The notes beneath the pieces were generated by a model. That model worked only from the letters and a program-made list of their open reading frames with translations, was not told the origin of the DNA and searched no databases. DNA of 64,000 nucleotides. Source: Taenia hydatigena. Taxonomy: Eukaryota > Platyhelminthes > Cestoda > Cyclophyllidea > Taeniidae. The stretch covers positions 11,816,519 to 11,880,518 of the forward strand of contig JADWOT020000006.1 in the NCBI GenBank assembly GCA_036345935.2. Direction: 5' to 3'. Below, one piece after another: positions 34,348 through 45,538 of the stretch (position 1 is the first letter of the stretch; each line of letters begins with the position of its first letter). Made by a program: the position numbers and the translations under genes.

Positions 34348-37183
34348 GGAACTAAAGGACGACCAAAACCCGTTAAATCAAACAAGGTCGGTTTTCGCCT
34401 ACTCATAATTCCATCCACAGCCAGACAGCCCATTGGTAAAACTCTTAAAGTCGGTTTACAAAGACTATGAACGAATATGTAATGAGTTCAACTGCTCAAT
34501 GTGTCCAAAAATTAAGGAAACACTAAGAAGGGGAATTTCCGAGGAGGTGCTCATCAGGACGGTAGGTTTACAAGTAATAATTCAGTTACTCGACTGTGAT
34601 AGTTTGTAATGGATCCCAAGGATCGGCGGAATGTTGAGTACTGGGATGATAAGAAGTTCGTGGAATGGTTTGAAAGTGGTCATGAAGAAGCCCAACTAAA
34701 GAAAAAAGGTAAAACAAAAAAGGGGCTAAAGGGCGAAAAGCCACTGGCGCGTCTCCTACCCCTTATCGACGCTTTGAGGAATAATCGCTACTTGCAAATA
34801 AAAGAGCTTTATGTTTGGAGCGTATATCTGGAATATAGCGATATGCTGTGTTTGGTAAGTTAGTACATGTGACTAATTTGCCCATTCGAAAGGGAAGTAT
34901 GATTGCTAAAGGAAACTATGAGCTGTCTTACATTGAGCTGATTGACTGTTTCATCAATCAAAAGGCCATTGATGCATTTGCGCCAAATGTCAACTATACA
35001 AAAACACTACGAGATTTGATCCTCGACTTTAATGAGTGGGTTCAAGTCCTTTGCTTAATAATCACATAGATTTGGAGATTCTGGGTGTTACACCCTTTGT
35101 GAAGGCCTGAAATCATGTCGTTGGCTCATTCGGTTAAGCGTCTGCTTCTGTGGTCTCAACAAGCAAAGCGGCATTTGGCTAGGCAATCTTATAGCTGAAA
35201 CTTCAATCAGGTAAGGCTGGAGTATCCAAGCTTTATGACGCCGTTTCAAACAAAACCGTAGATTGACTGTATGGTTAAGAATAAACGACTTGAGATTATT
35301 TCCTTCATTTGAGGATTTCTTGTTTAAATACTTGTGAAAACTGTCAAGAACTTGCTTTAAAATAAAAATGGGAAAAGAACAGGCTTTGTGCAAAAAATAT
35401 GTGCTTTTACTACGCTTTTAGCACCGTGTCAATTAGCCAACCTAATTTCCCTCCTTACTCCTTCATTGCCTAATGCGTAAATGCACTATATCAATTCCTT
35501 ATCCGTAGTCATTGCTTCCCAAACAAGCAATAAAACATTGAAATGATGATAATTTTCCCCCAAATTCACGGTTGTTAAACAAAGAGAGCTTTTTTTGGAC
35601 GGCAATAACTTGGAGGCTGAAGGTGCAACCGCTCTGCTCACACAGTTGGCCGAGGCGGCATATCTGGAAGGAAAGGAGCGCGAGAGACTAAAAGCCGAAA
35701 AGATGGCTGCCGCAGTAGTCCAAGCTCAGGGTGAGTCCCACTTAAAGCATGCTTACTTCAGTTTGTCGGATATTGGAGCAAAAGCTGCTGCATCTATCAC
35801 TTTTGACCAGCTTTCCTGAGGCTTGATCGCATTGGAAAAGGTGAATTTCAGTATCATTACCTATTCAAATAAACGGTTAGTTATAGTATTTCTGGCTACG
35901 TTAACCCAAAATTCAAATTTTCAAGGGGGTCCACCATCAGTGAAAAACAGTGGCTCTGAACTACTATGACTCAATGGTCTTTTTTAATCTCGGGTGCACT
36001 TTTTGAAATCCTAAATAGTTTGATGTCTGGTGATCAAAATTTAATGAGTTAATTAACTCTTTTACAGCTGCAAGAAAACGAATCGACCTGGATGCTCCTC
36101 TGGCGGAATTGGAGACTCACGCAGCTGAAATTCCCAATACGGCCAGCAACTTGAATTCAGAAAGCGTGACTCCGAATGCCTATATTCATGAAAATGAAGT
36201 AAATACGAACGTTAGCGCTAGTGGAAAAAAGAAAACTCCCGGCAGAGGCAAGTATATTATTTGGTACTTTATAAGCTCATGAAGTGATGAGCTCTATACC
36301 GCAGCGATTGTTAACGCACATATATAGGAATCCATTCATAAATGCATCTGTAAAATTTGAAACACCGATTTTAATCTAGTAATATGTGCAGGTTGTTTTT
36401 CGTAGGAAAAAATAAGAAAAAGGGCGCCAAAATGCCGCCATGTGGACCTCAAATCACCCACCTCCACATGGCGGAGAACAGCATCAACAGCATTGGTCGA
36501 GGAGGCAGTTTTGCTCCAGCTCGCTGCATGCAGCTGCTGAAAACGCAAGTCAATTTGAAACTATCCGACCTCCAACCAAAATTATTTTGCACCACTTATT
36601 GGAGGAAAGGTGTGGTGGGAGGGTTATCAACTTATATTTTTTAGGCGAAATTGTTCTGGCTTGAAGCATTTAAATAGGATGTTTTAATCACCAACCCTGC
36701 ATTTTTGTATCCTCCCATTACTACCCTAAGAAGCCCAGAACCCCAGCTTTCTGGAGAGCATCCCCCTCTGTTTCGGCCCACTAATAAAGGTGCAGCAGAG
36801 GTCATGCGGGAAATTCTTTTTAATGGCGTTACACATGTATGAACATCCGCATTTGTTGGTATAGCACAAAAAATATTCTGGTTACCAGAGTGTGGCAATT
36901 TCAATAAAACTTCGACTAAAATTATCACAATCCTCTTGACGCATACTTTGCATTTTATAGCATAATAGCGTATTCGAAGGATCTGCAGGAGGTCGACATT
37001 TTCGGCAATGATATTGGGCAGGTGGCGGGCCGCATCGTGTTGGAGGGCATCCTGGCGCGAAAGGACAACAACCTTCCGCGCATCGGCGTGCGCGTCACTC
37101 ACCTCATTAATCAGGACACCTACGACATGATTCGCAAGTTAGCTCCCAAACCCAAGGGAAAGAAAAAGCGAGGAGGAAAATAA
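34348..37183 (+). CDS. Leucine-rich repeat protein, LRRC71-like, 5' end missing
   Basis: Exons 34348-34386, 34421-34561, 34603-34854, 34893-35035, 35070-35210, 35585-35730, 36068-36247, 36406-36609 and 36969-37183 join in frame (486 residues plus stop). Four introns are 34-41 bp; the intron after 36247 has a GC-AG border (AG/GCAAGT). Repeats of the RNI-type LRR pattern are clear: LSYIELIDCFINQKAIDAFA, TLRDLILDFNEFGDSG, LCEGLKSCRWLIRLSVCFCG, IRELFLDGNNLEAEGATALL, LQEVDIFGNDIG. A charged helix and Lys-rich linker split the repeats, and the C-terminus is KPKGKKKRGGK. The order (N-terminal helical part, LRRs, basic linker, late LRRs) recalls LRRC71 of animal cilia, but I only claim likeness. The start codon exon lies upstream and was not found. 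Confidence 0.7.
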
Positions 37184-38136
37184 CACAATCTCGCCGCTCA
37201 ATTCAATTCGAGGAGTTCGCCTCCCTTCGGTTTGTAGTAGGAAGGAATACTTGACAATGGAGAACCTTTGGTTAATAATGCCTCAGCCACTCTTGCATAA
37301 AAATTCAATAAAATCCTGCGTATAATGATGCTTGCATCGACATCTCCAAATGGGTAATCTTAGAGTCATGTTTTAGATGAAACTTTAGCTTCCTGCAGAA
37401 CCCACCACTCGAAATTACTATTGTGGAGCAAATTGCAGTGAAGATGAAAATGACTTGCGACCTAAAAGGCAGTAGCAACCACCGGAGCTCAACGAAGTAC
37501 CGAGTCTTCGTTGCGTTCTGCCAGTCTCAAATAGTACGAAAAAAGAACACAGTCAAATTTGAGCCCACTGGGACATGTCAAATGGGAGCAGCATCCCGGC
37601 CAATCTACCAACATCTCTGCGGCTCTCAATGAGCTATTGTCAGCTTGAAAGTGTTTTTGTAATCTATATCGTAAGGGTTTAAAACCAAGACAAATTTGAA
37701 TCCCCCGGTAACTCAGCGGTAACCGCGCTGTTCGCGCGATTCACCTTTTTCACAAGTAATGACGGCAACAGAGTGCTTCTCCTTTTCAGCAAACAAGGGT
37801 GCATTAAGGAATAGCCATACAAATCGGGAATATTTTGAATAATAGTGAGTCAGTGAATATCCCCGAAATCACTGAAAATCACAAAACTGGATACACGCAT
37901 GTAGAAACTGTTGAGGGATAATTGGGGAGGGTTACAGCAATGAAACAGAAGGTCAACCACGACATCAGGAGGACAGCATAAATCTCGAATACAAGTAGAG
38001 GGTACCTTGGAAAAGGTAGCGACCAGCCTGGTAAACACCGCATAATGCAAAGTATGTAGCAAGCCCGAAGACGGAGAAGATAAGTGCCCGGGATACCCAA
38101 CGAAATACAACCCACGGACGAGAAGTCGGTTTCACC
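37184..38136. other. Convergent intergenic region
   Basis: Between the 3' ends of the LRR gene and TRABD. AATAAA at 37307-37312 serves the LRR gene. A tRNA-like fragment lies at 37705-37750. No gene supported. Confidence 0.5.
37705..37750 (+). repeat. tRNA-like fragment
   Basis: GGTAACTCAGCGGTAAC resembles a tRNA D-arm/A box. It is followed by a perfect 5-bp GC hairpin (CGCGC-TGTTC-GCGCG) and a short T run. No B box follows, so this is not a working tRNA gene; it may be a truncated tRNA-derived repeat. Confidence 0.25.
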
Positions 38137-40426
38137 CTACAAAAAATGAAACGCTACCTCACAAAACAGACACCAAACGGCACTTTTCCCAGGCCAGTGA
38201 TCCGTGTGCCATTCGTGGAAAAAACAGTGAATAAAGAACACCAACATCCTAATTAGCACAATTACCGAGGTAGTGTAAATTGCCGCTTTTTGAAACACAC
38301 TGTTGGCATCAGAGGGATAACAGTCTGCATTAATAATCTTGGTTTTGAGCACGAACTAAAGATGCCTTGAGGTGTACCTTAGCATCGCTAATAACTCAAT
38401 CAGAAGGTAATGGAAAGAACATGCCCAATAAAATACTCTTCGAAACGCCATTCCTCCTGCCAGTACAACTTCATCATAAACACCAAGAGTAAATGATTGG
38501 CACAAGGCCAACTAAAATTGGTGAAAATTACACGTGTGGTTAAGACCTAAAACTCGTTCAGATTTCTTGGTTCGACAACCCTTTCTCCGATTTAGCAAAA
38601 TATAATAACAATATTCAAGAATGGAACAGTGCGCATAAGATCGCATTGTAAAACCTTCTAAGTTCAGCTTTATCGATAGTAGCAGCGTGGTTCCAGGCCT
38701 TCTTTATGCCAGCCACGTGGCCAATTCCGACAACCGCCACAACGACACGGGGCAACACATCTAACCCAGGCCAATCGGGGCACCAGCAGCAGCAGCTCTG
38801 GCGGAGGAGACGCGGGTTTTCGTCGGGATCCGACAGCCGCTCCGCTGTCGAACCCCCGCTCCTCTCGTCTGCATCCTTCCACTTCCGGTCGTGACTAGAC
38901 CGCTGACGTACCGCTATCCCCCTCTCCTCCTCATCCTCCTCAACACCTATTTCCTGTCCCTTTTGGCCCGTATCATGACCTGACTCTTCAGTCGGCAAAC
39001 CGCACACCTCCCAAATGGATCGTGCTAGATAGAGGTCCCGCTCCTCCAGAATAATGCGTGTCAACTCGGGGTAGTCACCAGCCAATGCCTTAATCAGCTG
39101 CTCCAGAAGGTCCTCACTTTTCATTTCTTCAACATCTTCGGGGCTAGGGCAAGAAAAGTAAGTGGATGAAACGTTGATTCTAAACTCGTCCTATCTGTTA
39201 GTTTCACTCGAAAAGTGACATAAAGTGATCTAATAGGGTGAAGAGCTTACAAGCGTTAGCAGTTGGTATTTAGTAAGCCAGCAGTAGAAAGTATACGACA
39301 GTAAAATGCATACAAACTACCGTTTTAAAGGTCCCGGAAAGCACACGTGCACAATCAATTAGCATACGAATAGCCGATGACTTATAACAGAATAATAGGA
39401 CATTACTATACAAACAGCATACGCACGTTATTTCTTCGAAGCCGAATAACAAAGAGAAGAAAAACTTCATTTTTTGCCATAATCCCAACGCGTCCATCGC
39501 CCTTTGGAGAGTTATTTTGATTGGTCGATCACCAAGAATAAGATGGCAGTGGGCTTGCTTAGACGCCTGGATAAGGGATTTTAAATTTACATCGATGTTT
39601 CTAATTGGAGAAGCGCTACTACAATGGTATCCTTACTTCCTGAAACGCAGCACGAAATTCACCGCCAGGAGCCATTCCTATTTGCTCCATTATATACTTT
39701 GTAAACCGAAGCAGGAGATATTGCAAAACACCGTTTGATACACCCATCTAAAAGCACATTTTTCACGAGTAGCAGCATATGCTCTTCACAAAAGAACATA
39801 TTTACATCAAGAACAATAACATAGATCTTTGGCATAGGTCCGCAAAAAATATTAGTCCCATAAAAAACTGGAATCTAAGATGAAAAACACATGTTAGAAG
39901 CTTTGCTTTCTAAGCATGAATTTTGGCATTACCTTGACATCACAGTTACTAATACACCTCCAAACACACTCAAACAGAGCAACCTTTAAGGCATTATTGT
40001 CCAACAGCCAGACTCACATTCTTTACGTAAGCAATTAAGCTATTTTCCCGAATTTGTCTTTTAATATCATCTTCAGATAGAAGCATGGAATGACTTCGAT
40101 TCCTACACAGCTCAACAACGACGACGTCAGGAAGAGTCTTTTCCATTATCTAATCTGTGCATAAAATTCATGAAGCAACTGAATCATACAAAACGGACGT
40201 CGGCAATGCTTTCCTTGCTAAAGTGAGCCGTTCCAACTAAGTATACTTTCGTGCCGTTAGAACATTCGATTAAGGAAACCGTCTTAGGCAACTCGAAAGG
40301 GGTTCGTCTCGCTACTCGGACACATTCCAAAAATGAACCAATAGCATCCATTTCATAACTATCGTCTGTTTCCTCTGAATCTGAACTAGCTGCGTGAGCA
40401 TCCATCCGGGGCGTGTCGCTGACCAT
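38137..40426 (-). CDS. TRABD: TraB domain-containing protein
   Basis: Exons 40426-40190, 40149-40027, 39747-39637, 39566-39427, 39143-38655 and 38299-38137 give 421 codons including stop; all phases agree and the first intron is 40 bp. TraB signatures are in order: VYLVGTAHFSKES, LPDVVVVELCRNR, MEQIGMAPGGEFRAAF, LILGDRPIKITLQRA, LGLWQKMKF, ILEERDLYLARSIW and VVVAVVGIGHVAGIKKAW. TRABD is an animal TraB/PrgY-family protein with a C-terminal membrane anchor; here the last exon supplies a hydrophobic segment (IVLIRMLVFFIHCFF). Unusual: about 85 residues of Glu/Arg/Ser-rich low-complexity sequence sit between the EERD and GIGH blocks, longer than in vertebrates. The last exon is the least certain; without it the frame stops at 38615. 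Confidence 0.88.
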
Positions 40427-40871
40427 AGTGACAATTAGAGTTAAACGGCAAAGTGTGGAATTTTAGCCTCTCTACTCACAAGCTTGTCCACCAATTAAAA
40501 ATTAAGCCTAATAAAGTTGCAGAATCTCATGACAAAAAATTAGTGAGATGTATCTCTAGTTAAGGGTAGTAACTTATTCAAAACTATAAAGAATTTTTAA
40601 CGCATCACACTATTAAAAACTCTTAATTTAAAGTTTACTTGGCAACTACGAAAGTGCACATATTTGTTGCAGTTTTGGTTAAATAGTCCAGAGTGAGCAA
40701 AGCTATCAAGAACTCACCAAAATTTTGCAGTTAATCTAGTGTAAGAGTATATAGCCGTTTTATTTTCTAGGTCTTACCAATTAAAAGGCTATCATTCTGA
40801 ATTCAATTATTAATTTGTAGCACATTGAGACTTCCCTAAAGACGAAGGAAGACATAATTATTCATCAGCAC
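40427..40871. other. Promoter-side spacer of TRABD
   Basis: AT-rich, no gene. It ends at the left edge of the duplicated repeat. Confidence 0.4.
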
Positions 40872-42805
40872 GCAATGGAACTTAAGTCTACTATCGCTAC
40901 ACTTGTGCGGGCCACTCAGCAGAGATACATTCTCGGAGTACCTAAGTAACCCGTTACCGAAACCGAGAATTATACAACCAACTACCATATCACATAACCA
41001 CTCTCCTCTTTTGCGCGTCCAATCCCACGGTTTTCCTGGCCAACCCTTCGTTTCAACCATTACCATGCAAATGGTACTATAAGTGTAGCGTCCCGAGGCT
41101 CCCTTGAAGGCAAAAGAAGGCGGAGTGCTATGGTAGAATATATATATTCACCGGACAGAGGGAAAAAGGCTGCTGGCATGGCCTGGAGGCCAGCCTACGC
41201 AGCTAGGGCAATATGGCCATCTCTGTGATCCTGACGGAAACCGGTAGTTCAAACAAACAAAGTACTACATTGCCCTCTCCTCTTTCGAGCGTCGTCCCCG
41301 ACGCGCCCCTCGGTTATATCCCGCGTCAGCCATCACAACATACTCGGTGCTGCAGCAAGCACCCACGAGCTAACCATGCCAGTCGATGACATTCGACGCG
41401 ATTGAGGCGACGCTTCACACCAACGTCAGTGATCCCTCTTGACAGTGCATTGCACCTCGAGTTTCGTCTGGCTTGGAAACAAAGTTCAGAATAAGTGGTT
41501 CTGCCGACCATCAGTATGTCCGTAGGGGGCGTTAGCACGCCGATCTCCCTAAGCAAGTATATTAGGGGTAATCTTTGGAACGAAACTTTCCAGGTGGTCC
41601 ATGGCTAGTGTCGCTTCAGTTGTTGATAGCTTTCTTGTAGAACACGAAGATGGGATAGATGCCGGAGGTGGACGTCGTTCGTGGCCCATCCGTAGCACAT
41701 GCACTTCTTTCGCACCGCTGCAACATGCCGCAGGCGGTAGAGATTGGGATGAAAACCCTATAGAGTCGGGTCCGATTTCCGCTGCCACCAATGTAGCATC
41801 TCGAGGCTCCCTTAAGGCAAAAGAAACCAAAGTGGCAGGGTAGAATACATATATTCACCGGACAGAGGGAAATAGGCTGCTGGCATGGTCCGGAGGCCAG
41901 CCCACGCAGCTGAGGCTGTACGGCCACCTCTGTGACCTTGACAGAAACCGGCAGTTCTAACAAACAAAGTACTACAATAAGGATACACTCAAGGGCCAAC
42001 CGTCCCACTAGTCGAACCTCGATGCAAAGTGAAGATACCTCACCGCAACATCACTCATCTCACTTGGCGATTCCACTACATCTGCACTCTCGTCCTGCAG
42101 GACACTTGCACTGGAAGAACAAGGGAATGTGTGCTGACTATCACGCGCGTCCATAGCCAATCGTAGGAACACTAACCTACAAGCAGAGTCAGGTTACTAA
42201 TGCTGGGGTTCAGCATAGTCCCGTGGGGAGGGACATCCGCATCTATGTCTCCTCGCCACTTGGTGCCCACTTCAAAGCTGCCCAGTCACATCGATTTGGG
42301 TTTCACTTAGGTGGTAGAGAAGTTGAGAAGGCGTCATGTGCTCACGTGACTGATATCTGCATGCAGGTATGGTGGACGGCTCCGTGATGACCTTTTCCCG
42401 GTAAGTTAGGCTAGTGTCCGTTTAGTTGCTAATGCCATTGCTGCGTAGCACGAAGCGTTGCTTTCAGTCCTTTTGTTGTGGGTCGTTGTCGATTCTCCCA
42501 TCCGTAGTACGTGCACTTCTTCTGTCATGTCAGGGTCCATCACCCATCAGTCGAAATTGTGGTGGGTGTTCTTTGAGATCGAATCCGGTTTTCACTGTCT
42601 CCAATGTATCGCTTCGAGTGGAATATGCATTGTTGGTGTTGTTGGGGGAGGGCAACTGGCATGGCTAGGGCGTTAGCCCACTGGGTGAAGGAACAATTGC
42701 GGAGAGTTAAACAAACAATTAGTGGATTACCCACTTTTCTCAGGAAACTTATAGATTCATGAATGAATCGACTGACTAGTTATTTTTATAGTAGAGTTGT
42801 ATTCT
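40872..42805. repeat. Older TRIM-related repeat, copy A (interrupted by TRIM copy 3)
   Basis: Without the inserted TRIM this is about 1.04 kb and is repeated at 60834-62054. The left 212 bp match at about 91%, the right ~825 bp at about 99.5% (four differences counted). It looks like a diverged relative of the TRIM on minus. A CTCTCCTCTTTTGCG block (41012-41026) corresponds to the polypurine region, CCCATCCGTAG.ACGTGCACTTCTT is shared with the TRIM interior, and ...CTCCAATGTATCGCTTCGAGTGG (near 42600-42622) corresponds to the primer-site/LTR junction. Open frames on plus (42426-42668) show no known protein. Confidence 0.6.
41084..41976 (-). mobile_element. TRIM-like LTR element, full copy 3, with hybrid LTRs
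   Basis: 893 bp, LTRs 41084-41269 and 41792-41976, perfect target duplication ATAAG (41079-41083, 41977-41981). The primer site (minus 41779-41790) matches tRNA-Leu over 12 bases. The polypurine tract sits beside the left LTR. The empty site exists in the other copy of the host repeat at about 61225-61229. The left LTR has the TGATCCTGACGGAAACCGGTAG sub-type and the right has the TGACCTTGACAGAAACCGGCAG sub-type; they differ at roughly one base in eight. Confidence 0.9.
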
Positions 42806-43881
42806 TCTGTATCTATAAATAAAACATCATTACTTTTGCATTTTTGTTTTGGGAATTACTGAGGGGTATACGCTTCATTTGTAAAGGCAATATAGGCAAA
42901 TCAATTATTGAATGATTTTGGATTTGTGATGCTCCCTCTTATTATTTTTGCCACTTTTATAGCCAGCTGTTTTTTCGCATGACAGGAACGGAAAGTGAAA
43001 TTTCTGTTCCATAGCTGCTTTCGGTTTAGTTGCGTTAGCTCTTTTTCAACATATTAACGATGGTTTATTTTAAGGTGGTGGCTTGGACAATAAGTATTGA
43101 GCAAGGTAAGTCTTGGGTAAAACTTTCTCGTAATGCGACTAAATGCCCAAAAATGTAGTAAAACATATGGGTTTTATGACTCAGTATAATGAAAGATGCA
43201 AAAATTGTTACTTTGTGGTTTGAGTTTGTGTTTAATTGGCTTTGTGGCGTCCCGAATCTTCTCCGAGGTGGCAATAAGCCATAGCAGTATGGAGGAAGAT
43301 TCAGTGCTCTTATAAAAATGACTGGGCCGCTACAAGTGTAGCTTTGGATGCGAACTACGGAAACCTCCCGTTGAACAGGTATGAGACCGTCATAACTGTG
43401 TCTTGTTTTTAGAGTTCGTGTTTGATTGTGATAAAGATATGTTGCTGGGTTGGAATGATCGGGTTGAATTGTTTGAAGATGCCTGAAACGAAGACCAGTT
43501 GTTCCCGAGCAACATTGTTCACATTAAAGTACTGAGATTCCGTAATGTCATTTAGTCGCATACTTTCTCCTGCTTTACTTACAAATTTTCCCAGGCCTCC
43601 TCAGTTAAGTTTATGGAATCGTTCTTATTACAAGAATCTTTAAGTGAGATTTTTATTCGTTTTGGTGCTGAAAACTTTTCTTCCTCCACATTCATGTGTC
43701 CCTGAGCTCGAAATTCTCACTTCCTTGCATCATCAATCATCATCGTGCTAACTCATTCATAGGTCTACAATCACCACTTGGTTAGATCATGCGCCTAACA
43801 CAATAGCCTAGGCTATTTCTGATTGGGTCCCGATCTAGTGTCGATGCAGGTACATGCAAATAAAGTGTCATCGGCTGCCAA
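42806..43881. other. Spacer upstream of the 317-codon gene
   Basis: No supported gene. A short stretch around 43255-43330 loosely resembles 62230-62330, so divergent copies of a further repeat may flank the duplicated unit. Confidence 0.3.
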
Positions 43882-44835
43882 ATGTCTGCCACTGGTAGTC
43901 AACGGCTCTCACACATGGCGAAAGAAACTGAGCAAGACACGAAGAGTAAGAAAAAATCAAAGGATAAGGACTCCAAAAAGGAGAAGATTGATTCCTCCAA
44001 GGCGCCACTGATAACAGTAGAATGTCAGCTTCGAAAGATTGTTAAGGATAAGAAAAAGAAAAGTTATAGTGTGGATGAAGTTAAGGATATTTACGATTCT
44101 GTAAAGGAACCCAAGTCTGGATTTTCAATTTACCTGGCTTCGATTTATCCGAACAAGATAGCATTCAAACCTACTGAGAAGGCTAAAAGGATAAGGCCAA
44201 TCAAGTATGCCAATATTGGACAGATTATCCAGGTACCGGACGACCTTCAGTCTTTTCTACTGCACATCCCCAAATCCAAAAAAGTCAAACCATTTACCGC
44301 TCTCTTTACATGGCTTGACCCTCAGATGTCTAAAAAATTTGAAAAGGTTGTTCGCCAGGCTAACACTTCCCCAGTCAAGGCTCCACATGAGGACAGTGAT
44401 GCAAATACACAAAGTGGGAATTCGTGCCCAAAATCAAATGCATCTGATGTCAATTATAAAGGATCTTCGCTTCCTCTACTCCAAGCTGCCCCATACCTTG
44501 CTACCTCTTTATCCTCTTCTGTAGATGATACAAAAGATTCAAGTTCCGATATCATACGGGTGCCTAAACGTGTTTCGGAGACCTATACCCATTACTGTCC
44601 AAACCGAACCCTTTATCGCAATGGCGAAAGGGATAAAAATCACAATGCACAAACTTTCAGTGAATCTACTTCCTCAAGCGACAGCTCCTACGACGAGGAT
44701 TCAGACGATTCAGATTGTATCTGTCGTGACAAAAGTTCCGTGTTCTACGGCGAGAGGATGTCACCCAAGTCTCAGTACATCGATCGGCTTCTGAGAGCCA
44801 CCGTGCAAATGCAAAACGAAAATCGCTATTCTTAA
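43882..44835 (+). CDS. Unrecognised single-exon protein (317 aa)
   Basis: A continuous ATG-to-stop frame, far longer than expected by chance in this AT-rich DNA. Residues 12-42 are Lys/Asp/Glu/Ser-rich. Residues ~43-165 look folded (APLITVECQLRKIV, GFSIYLASIYPNKIAFKP, LQSFLLHIPKSKKVKPFTAL, then helix SKKFEKVVRQA). The strand-rich run closed by a helix could be a PTB/PH-like fold, but this is inference only. The C-terminal half is Ser/Asp-rich and probably disordered (SESTSSSDSSYDEDSDDSD). A second Met at residue 12 could be the true start. AATAAA at 45085-45090 lies 250 nt downstream. Confidence 0.65.
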   Translation: MSATGSQRLSHMAKETEQDTKSKKKSKDKDSKKEKIDSSKAPLITVECQLRKIVKDKKKKSYSVDEVKDIYDSVKEPKSGFSIYLASIYPNKIAFKPTEKAKRIRPIKYANIGQIIQVPDDLQSFLLHIPKSKKVKPFTALFTWLDPQMSKKFEKVVRQANTSPVKAPHEDSDANTQSGNSCPKSNASDVNYKGSSLPLLQAAPYLATSLSSSVDDTKDSSSDIIRVPKRVSETYTHYCPNRTLYRNGERDKNHNAQTFSESTSSSDSSYDEDSDDSDCICRDKSSVFYGERMSPKSQYIDRLLRATVQMQNENRYS

Positions 44836-45171
44836 AATTTCGTATGCTCATTTGCAGATATTATAAAAATTATATGAATATTGTCTATTTGCATGTAATT
44901 AACGGTTGTTCGAATTGGTCGTATAATAATCGCGCATTGTGTAACCGAATCGCAAATTTTTCCTCGGATTATTTATACTGAAAAATGCAAGCTGTATATT
45001 TCCTTTATATTCTTATAAAATATGAGGTAGTCTTGGGGCAGTTAAGGGGATAACGAAAAGCTTCCATCAAATAACAAAAGGATGAATAAATAGATGGACA
45101 TTGGTGTGAATCTTGAAGTGCATTGAATCAAACAAATGGCGTATGCGTTCAAGGCAGTAGATGTGGCTGCT

Positions 45172-45538
45172 TTAGGGTTCTGAACTGACTTTCTCCACCA
45201 ACGTTAGAAGATGCAGCATTCCTTGTGATACTTTGGAAGATACTAACTTACCTAATTCATGGACTTCAAAGCTCCACTCACTTGAAGCGCTGAAGAGAAA
45301 ATTTAAGGCGGCACAATATGTAACGCCCTTTTCTTCGGATGTTTTCAAAAAAACTACCTTTGTTGATATAGGGATTAAAAGTGCACGGAAATGCGAGGCA
45401 CGCACCTGCGATTTGATCCATAATGCGTAATTCATTCATTAAATTACACAAACCCACCCTCTTCATTTCGGCAAGCGCCTCATGGTTTTCCATCAGGATG
45501 GATAGATGTATGGCGAATTTATGAAAATGCTCGCTCAT
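45172..45538 (-). CDS. Unrecognised two-exon gene (>=104 aa)
   Basis: Exon 45538-45406 starts at an ATG (MSEHFHKFAIHLSILMENHEALAEMKRVGL) and ends at GCAG/GTGCGT. A 52-bp intron leads to exon 45353-45172 in phase 1 (FLKTSEEKGVTYCAALNFLF...LVEKVSSEP-stop). The product is helical and leucine-rich, like an armadillo or HEAT repeat fragment; no orthologue recognised. The frame may extend upstream of the ATG to an acceptor-like CAAGTAG, so the N-terminus could lie in an earlier exon. Confidence 0.42.

Noticed and set aside
40836..41066. Minus frame with RGEWLCDMVVGCIILGFGNG, faintly like the start of an SLC6 transporter
   Set aside because: It lies within the repeat, the frame is disrupted in copy B, and the likeness is limited to a few residues.
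42426..42734. Identical 60-80 codon frames at 42426-42734 and 61676-61984
   Set aside because: They look conserved only because the ~1 kb repeat is duplicated at 99.5%; all three overlapping frames are equally kept and none resembles a protein.
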